DNA of 64,000 nt from Nymphaea colorata (GCF_008831285.2 NC_045140.1:23144131-23208130); one strand, 5' to 3'; counted from the first letter of the stretch, positions 33,671 to 46,924 are shown. Made by a program: numbers and translations. Notes: generated by a model from the letters alone, not told the origin.

Positions 33671-36138
33671 GCGATCCGTTTTCACATCACATTGTTTTGT
33701 AAAGAAATTGCTTTGTTTTATTCCGATTTACTTGTTTGCTTCTAAACCTTCGCCTACGGTTTACGTCTTCGCGTTCAGCTGTTTGAAGCCGTCTCTTATA
33801 TGAAGAAAAGAAGAAGAAGAACCAACGTCCACCGGTTGTAACCGCAGCAACTGGGCGGCCCACCGGCCCCGGCCACCCCATGTGGGTTCATCCTCTCCGA
33901 GCCGTTCTTGGCCGTCCGGCCGGGACCAGGGCAACCAGACTCATTTATTAATGGGCTAGGTTCTGGTATGGCTCTTTCGTGGGTGGGCGGCAAATGCCCA
34001 TCAATTCCGGACCCACCGAGTGAGGTGACATAACATTTCGGCCCCCAGTCCGGTTCGGGAGGGCGGCGGTCAGGAACAGGGGCCTGGTCCACGGGTCCAG
34101 CGGTCGGCTTGGACCTGCCCTACTCATAAATAGGTCAACCTTCTGTCCATTCCGGACCTACCTGCTCTAAATGGATCGGATGTATTTGAATTCTGGATCC
34201 AATCACGAGTCCGTTTAATTTTAATCGTAAAGAAACCTGGAACTCATAACTAGTTGGCTCCGTTTTATAATTCAACATGGATTCGAGTTTGATGTCCGAG
34301 AAGGTGATTTGGGGGAAAAGACCATGCGACCCAGGTATGAGTTTTTGCAAACAAGCCCATCTAGTTATATGATGCCATGTGTAAACGTTGGACGTTCTTT
34401 TCTTTTCCCGTGTATGGACCATATACATGCAATTGAAAAAAAAATTGTTAGATCTTTCGAAAATTATACACCATCGTCACCAGATGCTTTCTAAATTTGA
34501 TCATAGAATGCCAAGAGCAATATACTATATTCGAAAAAGATTTCATATTTTTATATCGGCTCGTTTTTTATGAACGTATTGATATAAAATGAAATTGCTT
34601 TCTATTTAATTCTTTCATATTTCTCAATTTTAATTTTTACATTTCCACTTAGCATGAGTAATGGAACATGCACGAACAAAAGGAATACTGATGACTCGCG
34701 GGGCCGGGTCTTTTCCAACTTATTTTGTCTGCTAAATAATAAAAATCATTTTTTACATCTTTTTATTTCAAAAATATATTGAAAAATAAATAAATGAAAG
34801 CAAATTAATTAATGACTAGCTAGTCTTAGTGTGTGTTATATATATATATATAAATACTAAAGATGACAAAGTCCTATACACATGGAAGTTCGGTGATTCA
34901 AACGTTGAGTACACGTTGGAAATAGGAAGCAGATGATCATTTATATGTGAGTGAGGCCGATAAAAACCCCTGAAAATAACGTCGAAATTTGAGAATTTTG
35001 AGGTCAGCTAAAACGGCATTCATGCAAGGGTGGGACAATTTTCACTTCAGCAAAAGTCGTTCCTGAAGTGCAGTGCAAGACTCCATCAAACACTGGTAAA
35101 ATTCACGGAGAAATTCACTTGCCAGCTACGTACGCAACTGTCAAAGAGCATTCGATACGCCTGAAATATTTTCAGAAATGTATTCGGCGCCGGAAGATTC
35201 ATGTGGGCTGCACACTCCTAAATCAAACACAGTACTGAAACGTTTCACCAAATGTTTTCAATCATGGGACACTCTTCTTCCGGAAGAAAACGTCTCATGA
35301 GCTAGAAACCTCTGCAGGTTTGTCTTCCGAAATCTTTAATAAGCTGTAGATGTACGGGAATTTTTTTTTTTTTCATCCTATCAAACGCCAGGTTAGTGTT
35401 AAAACGAAGAAAGAGATGGTCAGCCCAAGGAAAGCAAAAACCATCATTAATTCCCACGTACCATTTATAGCTCCGTCTAGCGTCCCACTACATATATGAT
35501 AACGATAAATTTTAAGACGATAATGTTCTCATAATCTGAAAAATCATTATATCTTGACATTTTAGCACATAAAATATGTATAAGTTCAACAATATTAAAT
35601 GTGAAAATAATAAGGACGGGGAATAACGCGTTGTTTTGTCATATCACTGGGGCCTAGCATAATATTGAATCAATGCATTATTTCCACCGCAAATGTATCC
35701 ACATGATGGAACATGCATCTCTACGACGATGGAAATTCACGACGTAATAATAATATGCCGCGCTGCGTGGTACTTTGAGCTCACAAGGACTGTCCGGTAT
35801 ATCATCTGCATGGTTTGATTCACAAAAGACAAACAGTAAACAGCATCGATCGGCCATTACCAGTTAGAAGGAACATGAACGCCATGCATAAATTAAACTA
35901 AGACCAACACAAGGTTTAAGTATTCAATATAAGCTCATGATCAGAAGATCATGATTTTTATTTTGCAGAAACACGCATGACATAAGGCGTGATTTTTGCA
36001 TACAAGTGTGTTGAGTTCATACAGAAGGAAAGGTAACAGTATGTAGCTTTCACACTATTCACATGTAAGTTACACGTAACCAGGCATTTACACATCTCTA
36101 ACGGCTCCCATTAGGATGATTTCGTGTACAGAAGAGCT
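33671..36138. other. Intergenic spacer with a GC-rich patch
   Basis: Bases 33838-34125 are GC-rich with many GGCC, CCGG and CCCACC words and open frames in more than one register. They resemble decayed transposon sequence, and a similar patch lies at 45840-46190. The rest is AT-rich without a gene. Confidence 0.35.
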
Positions 36139-36482
36139 CTAGTTGTGAATGGGAGCTTTGTTGGATGCAGCAGAGTAGTCCATGTCGGTGAAATCAGCCA
36201 TGACTGAGTCGTCAGGAGCTGAAGCACCTTCCTCCTTCATACCCTTCTTTCCTTTCATGTATCCATGACCAGCCTTATTGCCGTCCTCCACGGGAAGCAC
36301 CCTTATCCCTGCAACAAACCAAAAAAGAGTAGTGAGTACAAACTAACTATGTGTAGACCTTGAGCAGTTTCGGCCTCGAATTTGACAACTGAAAGAAGCG
36401 TTTGTTCACCTTGGATCGAAGTAGCAGTTATCAGCAGAAGAGCAAAGAAGAAAACTTCCAATTTTATTTGCAGCTTCGCCAT
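36139..36482 (-). CDS. RGF/GOLVEN/CLEL peptide precursor, copy 5 (class B)
   Basis: Exons 36410-36482 and 36139-36308, each too short to show as a long frame; 101-bp intron (CAAG|GTGAAC ... TGCAG|GGATAAG); 80 residues. Signal peptide MAKLQIKLEVFFFALLLITA then TSIQ; exon 2 GIRVLPVEDGNKAGHGYMKG, continuing KKGMKEEGASAPDDSVMADF. The predicted hormone is DYSAASNKAPIHN, a mix: class B propeptide with a class A-like SAA core. TATATATAGG at 36591-36600, GCAACTGTACCACC at 36620-36633. D1 sits 980 bp away instead of about 400; the extra DNA (36640-37400) includes a TA microsatellite and looks like an insertion between promoter and module. Confidence 0.86.
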
Positions 36483-36696
36483 TGCTCAGTACAACAACTA
36501 GTAAAGCAAAGAAGAAGAAGAAGAAGAAGACAGTTGAACTTCAAGGAAGCAGTGGAGGTTGGTGTTTTTGCACTTTGGCACCCACCCATGTATATATAGG
36601 TTTCTTTGGGCAGCGAAAAGCAACTGTACCACCGAAAACTCACATTCTATATAATATAAAAAACATAAAAGAAAAACGTAATTGTCTCATGCCGTC

Positions 36697-36719
36697 ATAT
36701 ATATATATATATATATATA
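36697..36719. repeat. (TA)n microsatellite in the promoter of copy 5
   Basis: Eleven TA units within the extra upstream DNA of copy 5. Confidence 0.9.
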
Positions 36720-37407
36720 GGACAAATCTATTCTTGAGGTCAGAGGTAGTTGAAGGGAAGATGAAGGATCGTTTGAACGTTGGGAAGCTAAACCAATACA
36801 ATGTCATGAACGGTTTTCATAAAACTAACTGAAAAGCTTTGCATCTGTATTGGAAAACTTAATAGTCAAATTATAAAAAAGAATGTGATCTATATCATCT
36901 ATATCATCCTATTTTTTTATTTTTGAATTTAAAAAATAACTGAAATTATTTCAAAGTTACTTAGAAATTGTACATAAAATCCACCGATACCTATCAATAT
37001 CATATCCGCCGATAGCATCCCACGCATGTTAATAACACTGGTTAATGGACATAAGTACAACTTATTTAGCTTACAATAATTCTCCTTTACACACTAAAAA
37101 GAATAATTTGATACGTAGATTGAATTTCCATCATATATAGTCATGTGCTAAAAAATTACATCCGTAGAGCTAATATTTCATCCTACTGCCCGGTTGAAAG
37201 CTAGAACTCTTTGTTTCCATGTACAATGTATAGCACGAGTGAGGGACCAACCCAAGTTCGTATAATGTTAGCTTCAAACAAAGAACTGATCACAATGTAG
37301 AGACTAAGAATGGGAAAAAAGGGAATCGATTCGTAAGTCAACCTCATGAATAAACCAACCATCTCATTCCGTAGCAAAAATCTTGTTACTAATCAGAATC
37401 AGAAGCC

Positions 37408-37560
37408 GTACCTACGGTTTGAGACATTCATCAGGCTCTTTCCGGTCGCCTTCCCACCGCAAACGGGACAGAAGATCGTGGAATCCATGTGCTTCCTCTC
37501 CTTTCCGGGGGACACACGCTGATACTGCTTGGCCAGCGGCTGCCATTCTTTCGGCTCCAT
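37408..37560 (-). promoter_or_regulatory. Displaced module D1 of copy 5
   Basis: CGGTTTGAGACATTCATCAGG, then core 37464-37532 with GGGACAGAAGATCGTGGAAT, CCATGTGCTTCC and GGGACACACGCTGATACTGC. About 980 bp upstream of the ATG. Confidence 0.68.
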
Positions 37561-37930
37561 GGAAAACAAATGAAGTTGGCCTTCTGCAGTAACACTGTCT
37601 CATGATCCATATGTCACTAAACGATTGGCGACATGGATTTAAGTACTGTTAAGTCTCTTCATAGAAGCTCGACAAAGCCATGGAAAATGATTTGAACTAT
37701 CTCGGTCATATGTACTCCGAATTATTCATCCAAACGTACTGATCTCGTCGCTACATCTTCTTGTTTCGGTTGCTGCAACTGCAGACCATTAATGGCTCCT
37801 TACACAACCTTCATACATATCTGGGCAGTATTTTGTCTCTATTTTTTAGAAAATATATGAAACATGTTCATAACGGCCGAATGAATCCTTGCGAATCCAT
37901 TTATTTTCTGATTTTGACCTCACAAGCGGA

Positions 37931-37985
37931 AGAAACGGATGAATGTGGGGTTATTATTCACACGGTAAGAGGGTAGGTGCATTCT
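37931..37985 (-). promoter_or_regulatory. Module D3 core of copy 5
   Basis: GGATGAATGTGGGGTTATTA followed by GGTGCATTCTGGGAC. Short and partial. Confidence 0.4.
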
Positions 37986-40775
37986 GGGACGTCTAATGGG
38001 GCAGATAATTCAGGTGGCGCGTACACTAATTGAGCTTCCTTCAGTACGGCTGACATGAAGCTAATTTTGCGGTACATTGTTGAATTCCTTCCACATACTT
38101 GAGAGCAATCTTTGAATGGCTCTGCATGCATGCCATGCGTGAGTAACTTCTACTGTACGTAAGAAGTACTGAAGTAGCTCGAGCTGTAGATTTCTCTCTT
38201 GCTCTGAAAGAAAATGAAGGAACCCCATTGCAATTGGTAAGGCCCCAGGACAAAGCGGACCCCCATTGGCCGCCCCACCGCCACTCCCATGTGGTCTGTT
38301 GCCACCGACTCCTCAACTCTTCTTCTTCTTCTTCTTCTTCTTCTTCTTCTTTACATTGGCCAGTTCTTTACAGAAAGCAGTTTTTCTGTGGGTTCATCTG
38401 AGAATTTCTCTGAAACATTAAGCGATTTATTCGCTAACTTCTAAAAGTTGAGTGGTAACTACTCGAAGCATTTTCTAATTCTCTCAATACTTTTTCGGTG
38501 CTTGATTAAAACAAACAAGGCAAGATTCACTCGATTTCCTGGGTTCATTACGAATGACATTTATTTCCAGTCACCAACCCTCATGTGGTTTCACTTTTCT
38601 CAAAAAGATTAACATGCATATTTTCTACACTACTCGTTTTCCATAGTGGATCAAACCAAGCTTTAGAATCTTATATACAGAAGAAAATCAGGAACCCTTA
38701 CTCCGTTGAAAAAGAAAAAGTGTTGATGGGTGTAAGCGACCCACTGAAATAGAAAATACACCCAAGTGAACGCCACGGCTAAAGAACAAACTTTTATTGG
38801 AATTAGTGAATAAGGGCATGACTCCCAAGTCTCATCCCTTGTGCTCAGGACTACTTATGAGCCGAGTCTTGAGCTTGAGTCCTGCATGAACTCAAGTCCG
38901 AACAAGTTTGAGTTCAATTAAGAAAAATTTAACAACAAAAGTCTCTCCTTCACGACATATTTATGTAGTCAAGGCCGAGTTAAGTTCTTTCAACTCGAAC
39001 TTGACTTATTTAACATTCCGAGTATAAATCTAAACTCATTCATTTATAATCGAGTTATGCTCCAAGTCAAATTTTTACGAGCGACTTCAAGTTAAATGAG
39101 CTCAAGTTGAACCGAAGCGTTGTGCAAAGCTACTTTTAAGGATCAAGAGAAACAAACAAGTTGAGAAAATAATATCGGGTTGTACTCTGCCGTGACGGCC
39201 CACCCTGAGGGCCAGCCATGTGCGGTAGACGAAAGGGTCCATTCGAGAAAATAATGGGAAGTTGGAGGGCAATCGGATAAAAGGCTGCCGCGTTTAATTA
39301 GCACGGTAGAAGGAAGTTGTGGGACCTTTTATTTCTCTCGGCAACATTAAAAAATAATATCGTCCAAAAAAGTTCCCAACGGCCTGCTGACATACGCGGA
39401 TAAGGCGAGGCGACATGTCACACGGAATTTTGTTTCCTAACAAAAAAAGATTATTTAATTCTAAAAATATTTGTAAGCTTTCCATCACCGTCTATTAAGA
39501 TGCCTGAAAATCAGAGCACCGATCGTTAGGACGCTTCCAAAATCGCATATCTCAGTGACCTACACGGTGCATCTGATCTAATTTGTCAAAATTTTCTATA
39601 GTTTTTTTTCTCAATTTTGTAGATTTCATTCTGATCTTTGTAATTCCAAAATTTCATGCTGTTAATTCTTATGAACGTCTTCTGAGTAATAAATATCCAC
39701 ACCAATAGTTTCACTTTTCAGACTTCACTTTTCAGCTCAGTTTTGCTTGTTTAGCTTCTCGAATAGTATTAAAGCAACAGTTCAATTAATTTCCTCTCCT
39801 GAATTTTTGTTTTTCTCGTCAAGTTTATGTACCCACTACTTAGATAAAATTTCGCTTTTCTTCCAACAATTTTTCTTTTATCCTCGGCAAATATCCTTTC
39901 AAAGTTAGACTCCAATCTAGGTCTTTGGTGTTAAAGAAGTCCCTTATTTTCACCCTCATTAAGTATGATGCTTTGATAAATAAAATGTGAATTACTTACA
40001 AATAAATGTAATGCTTATGCTAAAAGACCCAATAGTTTGATATAAAGATCAGTCGGAAAATTTTGAATCTTTTACTTCTCAATGCTCATGACAAAATCTT
40101 CATAAGAAGATGTTCTTATGCTAAGCGTGAGGTTGTCCCCTTAAATTAGAAAATGCTTAGCCGTTAATTAAGGTGGGGACGAGTTAGATTGTTTTCCAAC
40201 TTTATTTGCTGCTGAAAAGACTGCTTGATTGAAGGTTCTGAAAAACCTTGATATCTCAATTGCCGCCGGTTGATTGAAGGTTCTGAAAGTTGAGCTTCGC
40301 ATGTTCTGAAAGATTCAAATGAACAAGCTTCCTCTGATACAGGGAGGTGGAATTAAGCAAAGATAACAAGGTGAAGATCGATGCATGGCGCTCGGATGCC
40401 TTAAACTTGTGAGGGAAATTGTTACCAGCCTCCGACTATTCATTCGAATTTATCATTAAGCTATACTGGTCAATATCTTTAGATGAAGTTACACCATGGA
40501 GAAGCTTTCTGGGAGAAGTTCGATCTCTCTCCCCCACTATTTTGTCTGGTTATTTCTCAACTTCACATACGAGTAATTAATTTTCGGATTGGCTTGCTGC
40601 TCGCCCTCGAATTCTAAGGTACGTTACGCTTTCCTCCCTCTCATGCGTGAGCACGCACACACAGACAACACAACAACAAGAAGAGAACTTCTTAAAGATC
40701 AGTATTGCTTTCGTATTTCACATGAAGGACGATTTACATGGTGTGGTCTTTCTGATCACTTCTATTGAACAGTAT
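37986..40775. other. Intergenic spacer in the array
   Basis: Holds a (CTT)n microsatellite at 38318-38352 and AT-rich DNA. No gene seen. Confidence 0.4.
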
Positions 40776-41122
40776 TTAGTTATGAATTGGATCATTCTTA
40801 GATGCAGCCGAGTAATCCATAGACGTGAAGCCCATCAGATCCGAGGCACTCTTTTCTTTTTCTTTTTCTTTGTCTATTGCAGATAACTCTCGCACCACGT
40901 CCTCGCCCTTGAGCTCGTTGGGGGTCAATCTTATACCTGCGACAAATGAAATAATTTTGGTCTTTTCAAAGAAGCACTTAAAGTAAGAGTATCATCAGCA
41001 GCACAAGAATCAGCAGAATTGAAGAACAGTTGTACAACTGCTTTCTCACCATGAACTGCTGTTGCACTCAGTATCAGAAGTGCAAGCAGGAAAACTTGAA
41101 GCTTGAAGTGTGTATTCGCCAT
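40776..41122 (-). CDS. RGF/GOLVEN/CLEL peptide precursor, copy 6 (class A)
   Basis: Exons 41050-41122 and 40776-40936; 113-bp intron (CATG|GTGAGA ... CGCAG|GTATAAG); 77 residues. Signal peptide MANTHFKLQVFLLALLILSA then TAVH; exon 2 GIRLTPNELKGEDVVRELS, then IDKEKEKEKSASDLMGFTSM. The predicted hormone DYSAASKNDPIHN has Asp before the conserved Pro, a charge change found in no other copy. The propeptide is shorter than in copies 1, 2 and 7 and repeats Lys-Glu four times. TATATATA at 41240-41247; the proximal element is present but altered (GCAACAGTAACACC at 41254). Confidence 0.86.
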
Positions 41123-41459
41123 TAGACAGGGGAAGCAAAGAGATAAGTAGATCAGGCAGACAACAAAGAAAGAAGAAAGAAGAAGAAGACTATGGTGTCG
41201 ACTGACGATCGATGCTTTTCCTTCTCCCCATCTCCCACGTATATATAGCCGAAAGCAACAGTAACACCGACTAATCAAACGAAAAACGTGTTTTCGCATG
41301 GCCCCTCGTTTTGGAAACCGAAAAGAAAGTGGGAATTGATATCGACCTTTGGCATTCGGTCATGAATCTGTCGCTCAAAAACAAAGCGAATTCGACACTC
41401 TATAGTCCCATTAGGACCACTCTTACAGGAGCTTCTCCAAAAAATATTTATTGGACGTT

Positions 41460-41630
41460 GAAATTCTGACTGAATGTATCGATCGGTCCGGGAACTTGGA
41501 GCACTAGTCATTTTGTTGATTATTGGTTCTTTTCTTGAACAAATACAGATGAGACAGGAAATCGTGGGCTCATGTGCTTCCATTCTTTCGCAGAGACACA
41601 TGAATGCCCATGCTGGTCTCCATGCTTCTC
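41460..41630 (-). promoter_or_regulatory. Shared distal module D1 of copy 6
   Basis: Core 41551-41616: GAGACAGGAAATCGTGGGCT, CATGTGCTTCC, GAGACACATGAATGCCCATG and CTGG. About 430 bp upstream of the ATG. Confidence 0.75.
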
Positions 41631-42299
41631 TCTACACGTTCGAATGAACCAGAAGAGCAGAGACCTTCAGCTTTGAATAAAAACTCGCCAACATCCCCTG
41701 TTGATAAGGTGCAGAAATGTGCCTACAGGTTTTTGGACGGTTGAGCCACATGACAAAGACGATGTGGGGCCCAGGAGAAGGGAACATGGGCGGAGCCCAC
41801 ATGCGCAAGAGGTTTTGATTTTGCTGCTCGGCTCCAGTACTCAACTTATTTCTCTCCCCCCTATAAAACCCCGCCCCACTTTACAAAGTAAAAAAGCCCA
41901 AGTGGTCGTGTTTGCAAGAGGAAGTCCGAACACATCAAGCAGGGGACAGGCAGTACTAGTCATTTGCACTACTTATTTACTTACTTACTTACTTTGAGAG
42001 GCAGTTATGTGCACCACTAATAGCCCCGATGCATTACATGTGTTTTCTTGATCCACTTTTAAGGAATATGTGTTCTCTACATCGATTGTGTATCGTATAC
42101 AGGCCTGTGTGTATAACCAGTTTCGATCGATTGTGTATCCAGTTTCGATTTACTTTTCTCCTGCATTGTATTGACGTTAAGAACTTGTTAAAGTCGGATT
42201 GAATGACAACCAAAGTAGAACTTAATCCACACCCTTAAAACAGAACCTTGAGGCAGATTTTTTAGTGTTAGAAATCTTGTCATCCAACGGATATGGATA

Positions 42300-42480
42300 T
42301 CTCATCTTGCCAAGTTTGTCTGGGAAAATGGATGCAGGGAGACAGTCCCAGGTGAGAGTCGGTTCGGGGTCGGAGTCCTTGGATCCAGTGAGGCAAACTC
42401 TGGTCCGTTTCTGGAAACTGTCTTAGCCGCGTCTAGGCAGACCTGGACCACCAACTTGGATCCATATTCACAACCGGACA
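42300..42480 (-). promoter_or_regulatory. Shared module D2 of copy 6
   Basis: CTTGGATCCAGTGAGGCAAA, CTGGAAACTGTCTTAGC and ACCTGGACCACC in order, as above copies 1 and 7. About 1.2 kb upstream of the ATG. Confidence 0.62.
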
Positions 42481-44218
42481 GGGATGTGCATGTAAAACTT
42501 GAGAATGTATGGGACCACACCTTTGTCTTGTCAACAGATCCGGTACTAAGTCAGATTTGAACAGTAGTAACTGTCCTAACGGAGCCGAGGCCACATTAAT
42601 TACTTCTATCCAAGTAGTATTCGGGTCTGTTCCCGTGACCAGTTGTGAAAATTTTCTAAAAAAACCGGGTCAGTTCCTGCCAGGACACTGCCAGCTTATC
42701 GATTGGAGCCGAATCGGTGTAGCTGCCGGCACAGATTTTCGGCTGACTCGGTTGGGAACTCGTAAAAACGATCAAATGAAAGCATAGCTTGAAAAGAATT
42801 AAGTTATTTGAGAAGTACCAGTTTCTCTTGATCTTATTCATCGTCTTCTTCCTCGCTTGCAAGACCTGAAGAGTAGTCAAAAAGCAGCAGCTGTGCGATT
42901 AGAGTGACCTCTCATGCAAATCCGGCCAGCAGTGTGGGCAGCCATGTTTGGGGATGTCCTTAATTATGTAAGTTTTGGATCCTTATTAATCGTGGCAGCA
43001 GGCGATTGGGGACCTTCATTACTACCCAGTCCCCTGACCACCGGATGTAGACATCATGTTATCCGGCTTATATACAGATTCGATACGCGTGTTCAATTAT
43101 GTGAATATATGGAGATTTTCATCGGATGACTTTCTCCATTAGTGAAGAAAGAAATATTTTTCCAACTAATTTAGATATTGACAAAATGTTAACTAATTCG
43201 AAGCTGGCTAACCATTTATTAGTATGTATGATAGTTCGCAATGCTAGGCAAATTATTGAAGTTAAAATCGGCTCATGGGTTATTATAACATAGCTGGTCA
43301 AGTTAGGAGTTGCATGGAAAAATATGTCTCTAGTTCAATTTTTATAGGCTCTATACTTCTTTATACAAAGTGATAGTATATGATACCAACGTTGAAAAAT
43401 ACATTGCTACCATCGGCAACAATGTATTTAATTTTTTTATTATATTAACTGAAACTTATAGACTTAGTGATTAAGGAGGCCGGCTAATTAAAATAATTGA
43501 AAATAAGGTCATTTTTTATTGATAGTGCAACACCAAAGTGAAAGTATCAAAACTTAGAGACTCCCGCTATTTATTAGAAGGTCAGATCAATGCATGCATG
43601 CATGCCTATGCGCAGTATCGCACGTCCAATTGCATCCCTTTAAATTGGCAAGAAAAATGTACACTTTTACACCTTTTAGCAAAATGCTTTATATTTCATT
43701 CTCACGTTGTTGACTTGTTGCAGAATTCATCAAGTTCTTGACGTACCTACTAAATCCTGAAATCTCTTATTGGAAGAGAAGCCAGTATTGTGTGGTTTGG
43801 CTGTCAATGAATTTTCTTACCAGGGAATCTTCAGTTTTTCGGTTTTCTTTGGACGAACTTAATGACCTTGCTTTCCGTTTTTCTCTTTTTCGCTTGAGAG
43901 TCGCAATATTAATCTCACCACTCAGAATCAAAGCCGTGCAAATTATGGAATTATTTTCCTTACTTCTTGAAACTCTTTCTTGACTTCTCTTTCACAGTTG
44001 GAAGCTCGACTTGAGATGGAGAAACGATGCACATTAACAGAACATCTTCCATCTTGAGTTTTGATGATACTCATGGAAGACATACACACACACGCACAAA
44101 GCCACAAACAACAGCAACAACCTGTGGAAGATCGTATAAGTTTCGATTTCCTGTATAACTCAATTTACATCAGGTGGTCGTTTTGATTACATTGTTGCAA
44201 CTATTCTAAGGAAGACAA
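42481..44218. other. Intergenic spacer in the array
   Basis: No gene or RNA feature seen. Confidence 0.4.
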
Positions 44219-44586
44219 TTAGTTGTGAACGGGAGAATTCTTGGCCGCAGCTGAGTAATCCATAGATGTGAAGTGAACCAGGTCCGAGTCACCATTTTCC
44301 TTTTGGCTTTCTTTTCCCGGCGACTCCTTCACCACCTTCTTCTCTGAACTGCTGCCACCATTCTTCGAATCGTTTGGCGTTAATCTTATACCTAACCTCA
44401 AGATAACCAACAACAATTTCAGTATACTTCGGTTTCAATACGGAAAGAAACGGAACTACTGGAATTCAAACATAAAGGCCGAGACACTGAGAAATATAGA
44501 ACTGCTGGCTCACCTTGGATAGTCGTTGCACTTATGAGCAGAACCGCGACTAGGATAACTTGAAACTTAAATTGCATGGTCGTCAT
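44219..44586 (-). CDS. RGF/GOLVEN/CLEL peptide precursor, copy 7 (class A)
   Basis: Exons 44514-44586 and 44219-44391; 122-bp intron (CAAG|GTGAGC ... GTTAG|GTATAAG); 81 residues. Signal peptide MTTMQFKFQVILVAVLLISA then TTIQ; a second in-frame Met at position 4 could also start. Exon 2 GIRLTPNDSKNGGSSSEKKV, ending FTSM before the predicted hormone DYSAAAKNSPVHN, the only copy with Val for Ile in the terminal PIHN. TATATATA at about 44709-44716; the proximal element is weak (GCCAATTCACCACC at 44737). Apart from Val it has the same predicted hormone as copy 1, so these two are likely recent sisters or under the same constraint. Confidence 0.87.
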
Positions 44587-44889
44587 GGCGCAGAAGAAGA
44601 CGATGATGATGGACAATAGCAGGAAAGGAATAAGAAGCTATGGTTAAGAAGATGGAGAAGAATGAAGATGCTGATGGTTGATGATTCTTTTGCCCTCGGC
44701 CTTTCTCCTATATATAGCTTCCAAAGAGGAGCAAAAGCCAATTCACCACCGCTCTATCAAACAAAAACAAGGTTCGAGACGGCCCTCGGTTACAATCGAA
44801 AAGATTGTCGACCTTTTTGCAGTGAATCTGCTACAGGAACTTAAAACCGATGCTGAATCTCACATTGAATCAACCGTTAAAGAAGCCAC

Positions 44890-45030
44890 GATCAATGGCC
44901 TCAGTGGTCTGACAATTTAAGACATTCATTTGTTGGTGTGGGACAGAAGCTCGTGGATTCATGTGCTCCTGTGCTCCCCATCCATCTGCAGAGACATATG
45001 AATGCACATGCTGGTTTCTAGTCTTCTTTG
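44890..45030 (-). promoter_or_regulatory. Shared distal module D1 of copy 7
   Basis: CTCAGTGGTCTGACAATTTA, GACATTCATTTGTTGG, then core 44940-45014: GGGACAGAAGCTCGTGGATT, CATGTGCTCC, GAGACATATGAATGCACATG and CTGG. About 350 bp upstream of the ATG. One of the best preserved copies. Confidence 0.78.
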
Positions 45031-45269
45031 ATGGGGAATAGGCCACATGACCTTAGATCAAACACAACCATGTATTTACGCCTCATGTAACTCGATGGTT
45101 AAGCGTTCTTTATCGGGCAACAGGTGAGAAATGAGATATTAGACGTCGAAACAGAGGAAAATCGTTGCAGCGGCGCCGCTGCCTAATGAATCCCATCAAT
45201 TCAGAGGCGCAGGTAAGTTGGTATGGACGGGTCCTACTTATCCCGAAAGGTGGAACAAGGTGGGACACT

Positions 45270-45420
45270 CTTGCCTTCTCGAGCGGGTGTGCTTCCAAAC
45301 AACCCTCGGGTGATCACATGACCCACTTGTTAGATCTCATGAGACAAAACACTGAACCAATTCAAGAAACTGTCTTAACTAGTTCTGCTCAGGCCTGGTC
45401 CACCATCAACTGCGCCTTTA
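45270..45420 (-). promoter_or_regulatory. Shared module D2 of copy 7
   Basis: GATCACATGACCCACTTGTT, CTCATGAGACAAAACACTGA, CAAGAAACTGTCTTAAC and GCCTGGTCCACC. About 0.75 kb upstream of the ATG. Confidence 0.6.
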
Positions 45421-46924
45421 CAGAGCCATGTTCTTTCTCTTTTAGTAAGCAGACTCTGGAAATCTGAAATCAAGGAAGAAAGCAAATTGAGAGGGGCAAG
45501 AACACCAAGGTTTAGCGGTTGAAGAGACTAAGTTTTCCTATATATCCACGGCCAACACTGAGTTTCCATTAGTTCGAACCAGACAAATACAAGAGATGCT
45601 CACCCCACTAAGAGTAACATGGTTCCGAACTCAATGCGCGTCTTTGTATCAAATAGTTGCTCATGTTTAATCGTCAAAAAGGTCATAAATTTATTAAATT
45701 TTAAATTTTAGTCATCCAACAACATCGAAATAGCACTTGAACTCCCGTCCCATGTATGAATAGAAGAGTGACACATGAGATTTTGTTTCATTTCTAATCA
45801 ATGTACAAAATGTTAACGAGTAGGTTTGGATCTGGGTATTGCACTCTAGAAAAGGATGGGTGGCTCAGATGCGACAATAATAGACCGGATCACCTGATCT
45901 GCTTGTGGACCTGCGCCTGTCTAGGCCGACAGGAATGATGAATAGGTCGGTCCTACCTTTCAGAGGTATCGCCAATTTTATTGCATCAGCATTTTTAAAA
46001 TCTTTATAAGCTCAACATTTATGGCATGAAATCACCGGACCAAAATATTTTCCAGTTGAAAGAAAGGGAGATCATCAGAACCAGGGCCAAACCCGGCCAC
46101 GTTATTAAATGAAACTGGCCGTCACTAGGCTCGGTCGCCATAAATGGGCGTGGCAGGTCCGAGCCTACATGGGCCAGGGCCTACCTCTATGTTTACGTTA
46201 CGTAGATCCACTTCTTGAAAGGAACTAGAGGACGGTGTGGACCATTGTTATTGTTTTGACATTAGCTTTTCGGGTGAGCGAAAGGCTAATCTCATAAGAG
46301 GGCCAAGCCTCTCCTTCCTCCGTTAAGGTCGGGGGCTATTTAAGAAATTTTATTTGATATATAAATAATTTTGCATATAACCATATTCAATTATAAACGT
46401 ACTTTTACCATTAACGAAACAACAGCCAATAGTCCATATTATGCAGAGGCGCTGCGGGTTTATATTCCTTTTTACTTTTTAATTCAATTTAAAATATTTT
46501 ACATTATTTTGAATTCAAAAAAAATAAATAAATAATGGGGGAACATAAGCTACTACAAAACTAAATTTCCAATATCAAATATGAATCCCATTCAAAGTGA
46601 GTTTCAGTTGTATTCAAATTAATGCAGAAGCGGCTTAAAATACATTTGCGGGTTTAGGGCATGCTCTCTGTCCTATAATAGTCTAATACTCGTTTAACTT
46701 ATACAAGGTTGGCTGGAACAAGTTTCGGGAAATTAACTTGATTAACTTATATATTAACTGTGCACTGCAGGGCTCACACACGAACATGTCTAAATATAGC
46801 TTTTCAAAATTTTTAATTGTTTGATTGAGAATCAGAAAGATTAAATGATTCACCAATCAAGGAGCTCACCAACATACATTTATTTAATTTAGTGCTAAAA
46901 TTTGGTCAAACTTGAGTCTAGTTA
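45421..46924. other. Intergenic spacer in the array
   Basis: A GC-rich patch at 45840-46190 resembles the one at 33838-34125. No gene seen. Confidence 0.35.

Noticed and set aside
46430..46460. A possible lost twelfth peptide gene (AATAGTCCAT)
   Set aside because: Only ten bases match the MDY codons; no PIHN, propeptide or signal peptide around it.
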